Source: an uncultured Collinsella sp. (lineage in GTDB: Bacteria; Actinomycetota; Coriobacteriia; Coriobacteriales; Coriobacteriaceae). Taken from it: a stretch of 27,546 bases of DNA. Under the pieces are notes generated by a model. The model worked only from the letters and a program-made list of their open reading frames with translations. It was not told the origin of the DNA and did not search any database. The position numbers were made by a program, and so were the translations under genes. Below are positions 21,045 to 27,546 of the stretch, piece after piece (position 1 is the stretch's first letter; every line of letters starts with the position of its first letter). The DNA lies in the NCBI GenBank assembly GCA_900550205.1, contig URRJ01000005.1, forward strand, positions 1-27,546. The letters are read 5' to 3'.

Positions 21045-22469
21045 GTGGTCTTCGCCCCCCAGGGAAAGTACACGCTTTCCCATCGCGTGTTCGCGACGAT
21101 TTTTATCTGTGCCATGGCGGTGATTGTCGCCTTTACGGTGTTGGGCGCGTTCTTTGTGCAAAACACTTTGGCAGACGCGACGAGCGCAAATCTCTCGCAA
21201 GAAACCGAGCTGATCGCCGCCGCCTTAAACGAACAGCAGGAGCCTATCGCATTCTTGCGCAGCCTCGATCGTGAGGACCTGCGCATTACGTTGATCAACA
21301 AAGACGGCTCGGTTGCCTACGACAACGAGGCATCGCCCTCCATGTTGCCCAACCATCGCGATCGTCCCGAGGTTGCCGCGGCACTTGAGAACGGCTTCGG
21401 TTCCGCGGAACGCCCAAGCTCCACACTCGACGAGGTTATGCTGTATCGCGCCGTGGCCCTCGATAACGGTCAAGTTGTTCGCCTGGCGCAGGCTCAGCCT
21501 GGTGTCACGGCGATCCTGTTGTCGCTGGTCGCGCCAATGCTGCTTATCGCGGCGGCAGGTGCGGTGCTTGCATTTTTCTTGGCTCGTCGTGAATCCCGTG
21601 CCATCATTGCGCCCTTGCAAGAGGTTGACCTCGACCATCCGCGCCGCAGTTACGAACATGCCTATGCCGAGATGGTTCCCATGCTCGAGCGCATTGAATC
21701 GCAGCGCCAGGAGCTTAAGCGCCAGATGGCGGTACTGGCCGATAACGATCGCATGCGTCGTGAGTTTACGGCCAATATCACACACGAACTTAAAACCCCA
21801 CTTACCGCGATCTCGGGCTATGCCGAGCTCATTGCAAATGGCATGGTCGAGGGCGAGGACGACCTGCGCAACTTTGGCGGTCGAATCTATCGCGAGGCGG
21901 GCCGTCTGGCAGCGCTGGTAAACGACATCTTGACGTTGTCTAACCTGGACGAGGCCGAGCGCGCGACCGAGGGCGAGGCAGTGCCTATTGGTTCCACGGA
22001 ACCCATCGAGCTCTCGCGCGCTATTACGACGGTGGAGCAGCGCCTTGAACAGGTCGCCCGACAGTCAGATGTGACCATCGTGCGCAAGACGAAGCCCGTT
22101 GTGGTCGAAGGTGTGCCACGCCTGATCGACGAGCTGATTTATAACCTGGCCAGTAACGCCATTCGCTATAACCAGCCCGGTGGCACGGTTACGCTTCGAT
22201 GTGGGACCAACGATGAGGGCCATCCGTACCTGACGGTTGCCGATACAGGTATCGGCATCGCGCCCGAGGAGCAGGGCAAGGTGTTCGAGCGCTTCTACCG
22301 CGTGGACAAGAGCCGCTCCAAGGCACGTGGCGGAACAGGCTTGGGTTTGGCCATCGTTAAGCATGCCGCCGTGTATCACCATGCTTCGCTCGACCTATCG
22401 AGCGAGCTGGGCGTGGGGACTACCATCACGGTGACGTTTCCCGCACAGCAAGACGAATCATTCGCGTAG
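21045..22469 (+). CDS. Sensor histidine kinase, PhoR-like
   Basis: A 474-residue kinase with GTG start; GGAGGAG overlaps the end of the upstream gene. A membrane helix at about 15-38, an extracytoplasmic domain (about 40-150, PAS-like, LITLINKDGSVAYDNEASPS), a second helix (about 157-180), then the kinase core: FTANITHELKTPLTAISGYAELI with His247, the N-box DELIYNLASNAIRYN, DTGIGI, FERFYRVDKSRS and GGTGLGLAIVKH. The THELKTPLT.ISGY.E pattern is typical of PhoR-type kinases. It is the likely partner of the PhoP-like regulator three bases upstream. Confidence 0.93.
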   Translation: MVFAPQGKYTLSHRVFATIFICAMAVIVAFTVLGAFFVQNTLADATSANLSQETELIAAALNEQQEPIAFLRSLDREDLRITLINKDGSVAYDNEASPSMLPNHRDRPEVAAALENGFGSAERPSSTLDEVMLYRAVALDNGQVVRLAQAQPGVTAILLSLVAPMLLIAAAGAVLAFFLARRESRAIIAPLQEVDLDHPRRSYEHAYAEMVPMLERIESQRQELKRQMAVLADNDRMRREFTANITHELKTPLTAISGYAELIANGMVEGEDDLRNFGGRIYREAGRLAALVNDILTLSNLDEAERATEGEAVPIGSTEPIELSRAITTVEQRLEQVARQSDVTIVRKTKPVVVEGVPRLIDELIYNLASNAIRYNQPGGTVTLRCGTNDEGHPYLTVADTGIGIAPEEQGKVFERFYRVDKSRSKARGGTGLGLAIVKHAAVYHHASLDLSSELGVGTTITVTFPAQQDESFA

Positions 22470-22493
22470 CAATGCGGCAAACGTGTTGTTTTG

Positions 22494-22530
22494 ACGCCGC
22501 ACCGGGGTTGCCGATGCGGCGTTATTATTG
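22494..22530 (+). terminator. Probable terminator after the PhoR-like gene
   Basis: ACGCCGCA (22494-22501) and TGCGGCGT (22515-22522) form an 8-base stem followed by TATTATT, a weak T-rich tract. Confidence 0.6.
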
Positions 22531-22575
22531 CGCAACATTGCCGTAAGCGCTGTATCTTATGTATAGAGTTCGGAC

Positions 22576-22603
22576 TTGGCAGGAAAGATGCGATAACATA
22601 TGA
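22576..22603 (+). promoter_or_regulatory. Candidate promoter of the cps regulatory genes
   Basis: TTGGCA (22576-22581) and CATATG (22598-22603) with a 16-base spacer lie 44 bases upstream of the CpsC-like gene. This is a motif-level call only. Confidence 0.4.
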
Positions 22604-22646
22604 GCAGTTTTGTCGATATGAACTAGGGAAATGAAAGGCAAGCTGC

Positions 22647-23303
22647 ATGACCCTTCTCGAACTGTTCCAGCTGCTTAAAAAGCACCTCAAGCTGGTCATC
22701 GCCCTTCCGGTGATTTGCGCGGTCGCCATGGGCATCGTGTCCTTCACCATGATGGACAACACCTACACCGCCACGACGAGCATGTACGTTCTCGCCAAGA
22801 CCGACGATAGCGGTCAGATGAGCTACAACGATCTTTCGGCGAGCCAGATGCTTTCCAACGATATCGCCACGCTGCTCGATAGCGATAGCGTTAAGGGCGG
22901 TGCTGCCAAGGATCTGGGCCTTGCCGATCTGGACGACTACAAGATTTCCGTTTCCTCCGAGACCACGACGCGCGTCATCACGCTTTCGGTGACGGGCACC
23001 GATGCCGAGGAGACGGCGGAGGTGGCAAGGGCCATGGCCAGCTCGGTGAGCACGGTCGCCCAGAATGTCGGTGCCGCTCAGAGCATCAACGTTATCGATA
23101 AGGCTAAGACTCCCGAATCCCCCAGTGGTCCCAAGCGCACGCTGTACGTCGCCGTCGCGTTCCTCGCCGGCGTCTTTATCGCAATTGCCTATGTCGTTTT
23201 GGCGGATATGCTCAACACGCGCATCCGCGGTGTCGAAGAGGCAGAAGAGCTCCTTGGTATTCCCGTTGTCGGCCGAATTCCGGCTATGAAAGGTGGTAAA
23301 TAG
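22647..23303 (+). CDS. Polysaccharide chain-length determinant / kinase modulator (CpsC/Wzz-like)
   Basis: A 218-residue protein with the Wzz/CpsC layout: N-terminal membrane helix (about 16-36), an external region (YTATTSMYVLAK ... SASQMLSNDIATLLDS ... ITLSVTGTDAEETAEVARAM), the conserved proline-rich AKTPESPSGPKR before the second helix (about 170-188), and a short cytoplasmic tail (RIRGVEEAEELLGIPVVGRIP) that in the family activates the partner kinase. The ATG is 9 bases after AAAGG. It is the first gene of a CpsC-CpsD-CpsB order. Confidence 0.92.
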   Translation: MTLLELFQLLKKHLKLVIALPVICAVAMGIVSFTMMDNTYTATTSMYVLAKTDDSGQMSYNDLSASQMLSNDIATLLDSDSVKGGAAKDLGLADLDDYKISVSSETTTRVITLSVTGTDAEETAEVARAMASSVSTVAQNVGAAQSINVIDKAKTPESPSGPKRTLYVAVAFLAGVFIAIAYVVLADMLNTRIRGVEEAEELLGIPVVGRIPAMKGGK

Positions 23304-23305
23304 GC

Positions 23306-24043
23306 ATGGCTAGGGCTAAGAACACCGATAAGCTCGTTGTACAGAATGCCGCCAAGACCCTTCTTGCCAACATTCGCTTTGCGAGCGTGGATGACCCCAT
23401 CCGCACCATTACCGTTACGTCCTCGATTCCCAACGAGGGTAAGTCTACGGTTGCCATCAACCTGGCCCAGGCTATCGCCACCAGCGGCAAGAGCGTTCTT
23501 CTGGTCGAGGGAGATATGCGTCGCAGGTCTCTTTCCGACATGCTTGGTGTCCGTTCGCGTGGTGGACTCTACGCAGTCCTGTCCGAGCAGATTTCCATCG
23601 ACCAGGCAATCGCCGAGACGGGTCAGAAGAACTTCTACTTCCTCGATGCGGAGCCTCATATTCCCAATCCTGCCGATATCATCGTGTCTCACCGTTTTGC
23701 CAAGCTGGTTAAGGCGCTGTCTGCCAAGTTCCAGTATGTCATCTTTGACGCTCCTCCGGTCGGCACCTTCATCGATGCTGCCGAGATCGCCAGCCTGACT
23801 GATGGTACGCTGTTCGTGGTGCGCGAAGACTTCACCAAGCGCGAGGAGGCGCTCAACGCCATCGCTCAGCTTAAGAAGTCCGAGAAGGTCAAGCTCATCG
23901 GTACCGTTATGAATTGCTGCGAGACCGAGACCAGCGAGTATTACTATTCTTACTACACCAAGGAAGGTAAGAAGGTAAAGAACGGTTCTGCTGCCCAGGG
24001 TGCTTCTAAAAAGGGCATTTTTACTAACCGGGCAAACGTTTAG
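23306..24043 (+). CDS. Bacterial tyrosine kinase, CpsD/YwqD-like
   Basis: A 245-residue BY-kinase. Walker A is SSIPNEGKST (residues 39-48), Walker A' VLLVEGDMRR (64-73), Walker B VIFDAPP (about 145-151). The C-terminal Tyr cluster SEYYYSYYTKEG (Tyr212-214, 216-217) is the autophosphorylation site. It starts two bases after the CpsC-like stop. Members phosphorylate themselves and control polysaccharide polymerisation and export. The tail (KNGSAAQGASKKGIFTNRANV) is basic. Confidence 0.94.
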   Translation: MARAKNTDKLVVQNAAKTLLANIRFASVDDPIRTITVTSSIPNEGKSTVAINLAQAIATSGKSVLLVEGDMRRRSLSDMLGVRSRGGLYAVLSEQISIDQAIAETGQKNFYFLDAEPHIPNPADIIVSHRFAKLVKALSAKFQYVIFDAPPVGTFIDAAEIASLTDGTLFVVREDFTKREEALNAIAQLKKSEKVKLIGTVMNCCETETSEYYYSYYTKEGKKVKNGSAAQGASKKGIFTNRANV

Positions 24044-24060
24044 TTGATTAAGGCCAACCT

Positions 24061-24711
24061 ATGCGCGACATTCATTGTCATATCTTGCCGGGTGTAGACG
24101 ACGGCGCTGCCGATCTCGATGAGAGCTTGGCGATGCTTGCGGCTGCCAAGCAGGCTGGCGTGACCAAGATTGTCTGCACCCCGCACTGCCGAGATCCCTA
24201 TTTTGACTACGACAAGATGTGGGATGCCTTTGAGCTATTGCGGGATAACGCAGATGGTTTTCCGCTTCAGATGGGCTTTGAGGTCAACCACCGAAAGCTC
24301 GTCGAGCTGGGCATCGACGCCGCGGAATACCTGCATTTCGATGGAACCAATGAGTTCTTGCTTGAGCTTTCGACGCATGCTGATTCCTATGCGTTTAGAG
24401 AGTACGAGAGTACGATTTACGATTTGCAATGCCGTGGCTACCAGGTGATCATCGCTCATCCCGAGCGATATCGCGCCGTTCAAAAGGATGTGGGCGTGGC
24501 GGAGCGTCTGGTCGATATGGGCTGCAAGCTGCAAGCTTCGGCAGACTTTATCGCCGGTGGCCGCTTTGGCCGCGAGAAAAAGCCGGCGCAGCGTCTGTTC
24601 GATCAGAACTTGTACAGCTTTATTGCAAGCGATGCTCATAACGTGGGCCACTACGATTGCTTGGCAAAGGCTTGTGCGCAGTATAGCGTGCGCGGCGCTC
24701 ATTTTCGCTAA
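24061..24711 (+). CDS. Tyrosine-protein phosphatase, CpsB/YwqE-like (PHP fold)
   Basis: A 216-residue PHP-domain metal-dependent phosphatase. It starts MRDIHCHILPGVDDGAADLDES, with later motifs CTPHCRDPYF, GFEVNHRK, LLELS, IIAHPERY and ASDAHNV, the histidine/aspartate metal ligands of the family. It would dephosphorylate the Tyr cluster of the upstream kinase. It is the third gene of the trio (17 bases after the kinase). No glycosyltransferase, flippase or polymerase gene follows; the next gene is a GNAT enzyme. Confidence 0.94.
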   Translation: MRDIHCHILPGVDDGAADLDESLAMLAAAKQAGVTKIVCTPHCRDPYFDYDKMWDAFELLRDNADGFPLQMGFEVNHRKLVELGIDAAEYLHFDGTNEFLLELSTHADSYAFREYESTIYDLQCRGYQVIIAHPERYRAVQKDVGVAERLVDMGCKLQASADFIAGGRFGREKKPAQRLFDQNLYSFIASDAHNVGHYDCLAKACAQYSVRGAHFR

Positions 24712-24750
24712 AATCTGTCCCTAACGTTCGTGCTGAATGAAGGGGTGGCT

Positions 24751-25251
24751 ATGGATATTCAACTTAAGATGGGTTGCTTTGATGACGCGGCGCTGGTGCG
24801 CCGCGCCGTTTTTATGGACGAGCAAGGCTACGAGAACGAGTTCGACGCGATCGATGAGGCGCCGACTTGCATCCATGTGACGCTGTACGTGGACGGCGAG
24901 CTCGCCGGCTGCTCACGCGTATTTCCCGAGGAACTGGAGCGCGCGGCAGATGTAGAGGCTCCGGTTTCGCCGGCGTGCGACTTGGACGAAGGCGTCGCAG
25001 CGGGGGAGACCTATATTATGGGGCGCGTCGCCGTGCTGTCCACCATGCGCCGTCGCGGTCTGGCAAGCAAGATTATCGAAGCCAGCGATGCCGCTGCGCG
25101 CGATGCCGGCGCCAAGCTCATAAAGTTACATGCACAGGAGTACGTGCTGCCGCTCTATGCCAAGGCCGGCTACACGCAGATTGCCCCGGTGGACTACGAA
25201 GACGAAGGCCAGCCTCATGTCTGGATGGCTAAACTGCTGGGCGACAGATAG
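24751..25251 (+). CDS. GNAT family N-acetyltransferase (ElaA/YjcF-like)
   Basis: A 166-residue protein; ATG 24751 with GAAGGGGTGG upstream is preferred to the in-frame 24730. The N-terminal VRRAVFMDEQGYENEFDAID, then CSRVFPEE, the acetyl-CoA loop MGRVAVLSTMRRRGLASKIIEAS, HAQEYVLPLYAKAGYTQI and DEGQPHVWMAK match the GNAT fold, in an ElaA/YjcF-like subgroup. The acceptor substrate is unknown. It follows the CpsB-like gene by 39 bases and may be on its transcript, with no obvious functional link. Confidence 0.9.
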   Translation: MDIQLKMGCFDDAALVRRAVFMDEQGYENEFDAIDEAPTCIHVTLYVDGELAGCSRVFPEELERAADVEAPVSPACDLDEGVAAGETYIMGRVAVLSTMRRRGLASKIIEASDAAARDAGAKLIKLHAQEYVLPLYAKAGYTQIAPVDYEDEGQPHVWMAKLLGDR

Positions 25252-25287
25252 GGACGTTCCTTTTCTGCCGGCAGTTGGGGACACTCC
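25251..25287. repeat. GGGAC-type repeat unit with CTGCCGGCAG palindrome
   Basis: GGGACGTTCC (25251-25260), the palindrome CTGCCGGCAG (25265-25274) and TTGGGGACACTCC (25275-25287) form a compact block beginning on the last base of the GNAT stop codon. The GGGAC pieces are alike in sequence to the repeats at 2925 and 10401, but this is a different arrangement. Confidence 0.5.
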
Positions 25288-25397
25288 TCGACAATTGGTG
25301 CATGGGGCATTGCAACATACAGTTTTTCGATTCCGTGTGTATATATGCGCGCTAATGGGTTATAAAATCTAAGTCTTAACATAGCAGGTCTGCGAGG

Positions 25398-25422
25398 CGG
25401 CTCGGGCAACCGGGCCGTTTTT
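25398..25422 (+). terminator. Terminator-like hairpin in the htpG leader
   Basis: CGGCTCGG and CCGGGCCG form an 8-base stem (one G-T pair) with a GCAA loop, followed by TTTTT. It lies 30 bases before the htpG start and 147 bases after the GNAT stop. TATAAA at 25361 could be a -10 box upstream, which would make this an attenuator within the htpG leader. Confidence 0.65.
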
Positions 25423-25452
25423 GCGGACAGGGGTAGCGCGAAAGGACTGCAC

Positions 25453-27477
25453 ATGCGTCAATTTAAGACCGAGAGCAAAAAACTGCTCGACCTCATGATC
25501 AACTCCATTTACACCAATAAGGAAATCTTCCTGCGCGAGCTTATCTCCAATGCGAGCGACGCCGTCGACAAGCTCAACTTTAAGAGCCTGCAGGACCCGA
25601 GCGTCAAGATCGACCAGGGCGACCTGGCCATTCGCGTCTCCTTTGATAAAGACGCCCGCACCATTACCATCTCGGATAACGGCATTGGCATGACCGCCGA
25701 GGAGCTGGAGCGCAATCTGGGCACCATCGCCCATTCCGGCTCCGAGGAGTTTAAGACCGAGAACGCCGAGCAGCAGGGCTCCGATGTCGACATCATCGGT
25801 CAGTTTGGCGTGGGCTTCTACTCGGCTTTTATGGTCGCCAGCCATGTGAAGGTCGTCAGCCGCGCCTACGGCGAGGATGTCGCCCATGTGTGGGAATCCG
25901 ACGGTCTTGAGGGCTACACCATCGAGGACGGCGAGCGCGCCGAGCACGGTACCGATGTCATCCTGACGCTGCGCGAGAACGAGAAGCTCGATGCCGACGG
26001 CGAGGCCGAGACCTACGATCGCTTCCTGACCGAGTGGGGTCTCAAGAGCCTGATTCAGCAGTACAGTAACTATGTGCGTTACCCGATCCAGATGATGGTG
26101 TCCAAGAGCCGCCAGAAACCCAAGCCCGAGGACGCCGGCGACGATTACAAGCCCGAGTACGAGGACTACCAGGAGCTCGAGACCGTCAATTCCATGACAC
26201 CGATCTGGAAGAAGCACAGCTCCGATGTCGAGCAGAAGGACTACGACGAGTTCTACAAGTCCACGTTCCACGACTTTGACGATCCTGCGCGCACCATCAG
26301 CTTCCACGCCGAGGGCACGCTCGAGTATGACGCCCTGCTGTTTGTGCCGGGACGCGCGCCGTTCGATCTGTACAGCAAGGACTACGAGAAGGGTCTGGCG
26401 CTCTACAGCTCCAACGTCCTGATCATGGAGAAGTGCGACGACCTGCTGCCCGACTACTACAACTTTGTCCGCGGCGTCGTGGATTCCGCCGACGTGTCGC
26501 TCAACATCTCGCGCGAGACGCTGCAGCAGAACCGTCAGCTCAAGGCCATCGCCAAGCGTGTGGAAAAGAAGATCACCGCCGATCTTGAGGACATGCGCGA
26601 CAACGACCGCGAGGCATACGAGAAGTTCTTTGAGAACTTTGGCCGCGGTCTTAAGTACGGCATCTACTCGAGCTATGGCATGAAGGCCGATGAGCTCGCC
26701 GACCTGCTGCTGTTCTGGTCTGCCAAGGAGCAGAAGATGATTACCCTGGCCGAGTATGCCAAGGGCATGCCCGAGGGCCAGAAGGCCATCTACTACGCCG
26801 CCGGCGACTCGCGTGAGCGCTTGGCCAAGATGCCCGTGGTAAAGGGCGTGCTCGACCGCGGCTATGACGTGCTGCTGCTGACGCAGGATGTGGATGAGTT
26901 CACGTTCCAGGCCATGCGTGAGTACGTTGCCGCCGATATGCCCAAGATCTACGAGGACGATGCTGCCCGCGAGGCTGCCGAGAAGGCCGTTGCCGACGGT
27001 GCTGAGCCCGAGGTCGAGGATCGTCACCTGGAGCTCAAGAACGTCGCGACCGGTGATCTTGACCTGGCGACCGAGGACGAGAAGAAGGAGGCCGAGGACG
27101 CCACCAAGGAGAACGAGGACCTCTTTAGCGCCATGAAGGAGGCGCTCGGCGACAAGGTCGAGAAGGTCGCCGTCTCTGCGCGCCTGACCGATGCTCCCGC
27201 GTGCATCACCACCGAGGGCCCGCTTTCGCTCGAGATGGAGAAGGTGCTCCAGAAGGGTCCCGAGGGCGCGCCCGACGGTATGCCCAAGAGCCAGCGCGTG
27301 CTCGAGCTCAACGCCAAGCACCCGGTCTTTGCCAAGCTCGTCGCTGCCCAGAAGGCGGGCGACACCGACAAGATCAAGCAGTACTCCGGTCTTCTCTACG
27401 ATCAGGCCCTGCTGGTCGAGGGTATTCTGCCCGAGGACCCCGTTGCCTTCGCGGCAGCCATCTGCGATCTTATGTAA
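25453..27477 (+). CDS. htpG: Chaperone Hsp90
   Basis: A 674-residue Hsp90 with ATG at 25453; GAAAGGA lies upstream. The N-terminal GHKL ATPase has LRELISNASDAVDKL (ATP-site Asn33), ISDNGIGM and GQFGVGFYSAF. The middle domain has YVRYPIQM, IWKKHS, and VPGRAPFDLY, followed by VSLNISRETLQQN. The C-terminal dimerisation domain is longer than in E. coli HtpG (624 residues), with an acidic, Lys/Glu-rich insertion (about residues 540-565, DEKKEAEDATKENED). It lies alone, with no dnaK/groE genes. No CIRCE or HAIR operator is apparent upstream. Confidence 0.97.
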   Translation: MRQFKTESKKLLDLMINSIYTNKEIFLRELISNASDAVDKLNFKSLQDPSVKIDQGDLAIRVSFDKDARTITISDNGIGMTAEELERNLGTIAHSGSEEFKTENAEQQGSDVDIIGQFGVGFYSAFMVASHVKVVSRAYGEDVAHVWESDGLEGYTIEDGERAEHGTDVILTLRENEKLDADGEAETYDRFLTEWGLKSLIQQYSNYVRYPIQMMVSKSRQKPKPEDAGDDYKPEYEDYQELETVNSMTPIWKKHSSDVEQKDYDEFYKSTFHDFDDPARTISFHAEGTLEYDALLFVPGRAPFDLYSKDYEKGLALYSSNVLIMEKCDDLLPDYYNFVRGVVDSADVSLNISRETLQQNRQLKAIAKRVEKKITADLEDMRDNDREAYEKFFENFGRGLKYGIYSSYGMKADELADLLLFWSAKEQKMITLAEYAKGMPEGQKAIYYAAGDSRERLAKMPVVKGVLDRGYDVLLLTQDVDEFTFQAMREYVAADMPKIYEDDAAREAAEKAVADGAEPEVEDRHLELKNVATGDLDLATEDEKKEAEDATKENEDLFSAMKEALGDKVEKVAVSARLTDAPACITTEGPLSLEMEKVLQKGPEGAPDGMPKSQRVLELNAKHPVFAKLVAAQKAGDTDKIKQYSGLLYDQALLVEGILPEDPVAFAAAICDLM

Positions 27478-27500
27478 CCACTCGACGCTGCCCTTCGTTC

Positions 27501-27520
27501 CGCCGTTCTAACGAACGGTG
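27501..27520. other. Hairpin after htpG
   Basis: CGCCGTTC and GAACGGTG form an 8-base stem with a TAAC loop, 24 bases after the stop. There is no T-run, so terminator function is uncertain. The window ends shortly after. Confidence 0.4.
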
Positions 27521-27546
27521 GACCAGCCGACGCTGCGCGGGCACCA

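Noticed and set aside
20193..21200. Open frames antisense to the PhoP-like regulator and other genes (also 2063-2896, 4397-5275, 9159-10193)
   Set aside because: Each lies opposite a gene with clear motifs, and none has supporting signals.
25288..25452. CIRCE or HAIR heat-shock operator before htpG
   Set aside because: Neither TTAGCACTC-N9-GAGTGCTAA nor CTTGAGT-N7-ACTCAAG, nor a recognisable degenerate form, is present.
25369..27321. A 650-residue open frame antisense to htpG
   Set aside because: It is the complement of a perfectly conserved Hsp90 gene; long antisense frames are common in GC-rich DNA and it has no ribosome binding site or recognisable domain.
27513..27518. GTTC-TAAC-GAAC after htpG as a LexA box
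   Set aside because: The half-sites are in the opposite orientation (GTTC first), so it does not match the SOS box; it is a plain hairpin.
1..27546. CRISPR array, prophage or complete insertion sequence
   Set aside because: No regularly spaced direct repeats, cas genes, integrase, phage structural genes or transposase frames were seen.

Overview
The window looks like a chromosome segment of a high-GC, Gram-positive anaerobe of the class Coriobacteriia, most probably Collinsella or a close relative. That placement is inferred from GC-rich codon use, a mix of actinobacterial and firmicute-like families, a PacL-like/P-type ATPase pair and a VanRS-like two-component system. It was not tested by a database search. 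Most genes are on the plus strand and tightly packed; the sequence reads as ordinary core chromosome with small accessory patches.

Left part (1-6950): a heterodimeric ABC half-transporter pair (the first gene is cut by the window edge); a small membrane protein followed by a P1B-type metal ATPase, behind a promoter with an inverted-repeat operator; a ribbon-helix-helix/PIN toxin-antitoxin pair with a clear promoter; and a convergent hypothetical gene.

Middle (6950-15700): tmRNA (ssrA) with its terminator; a 585-base gene-free stretch holding a structured GC-rich segment and a 219-bp element with 30-bp terminal inverted repeats; then an SPFH/band-7 protein, rlmH, proC, a 25-bp inverted-repeat pair around a terminator, a 57-residue membrane microprotein, serS, a small hypothetical gene behind a LexA-type box, tRNA-Arg(ACG), an 813-residue orphan protein and tRNA-Ser(GCT).

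Right part (15700-27546): a D-Ala-D-Ala carboxypeptidase divergent from a VanR/VanS-like system; pstB followed by a PhoP/PhoR-like system; a CpsC/CpsD/CpsB-like chain-length, tyrosine-kinase and phosphatase trio without glycosyltransferases; a GNAT acetyltransferase; and htpG behind a leader-type terminator.

The most unexplained pattern is that all three RNA genes (tmRNA, tRNA-Arg, tRNA-Ser) are followed, 55-58 bases past their CCA ends and beyond their terminators, by an inverted copy of the T-arm (17, 11 and 18 bases identical). Other items worth a second look are the LexA-type box, the VanRS/carboxypeptidase arrangement, the PacL/CtpC-like pair, and several GGGAC-containing palindromic intergenic repeats.
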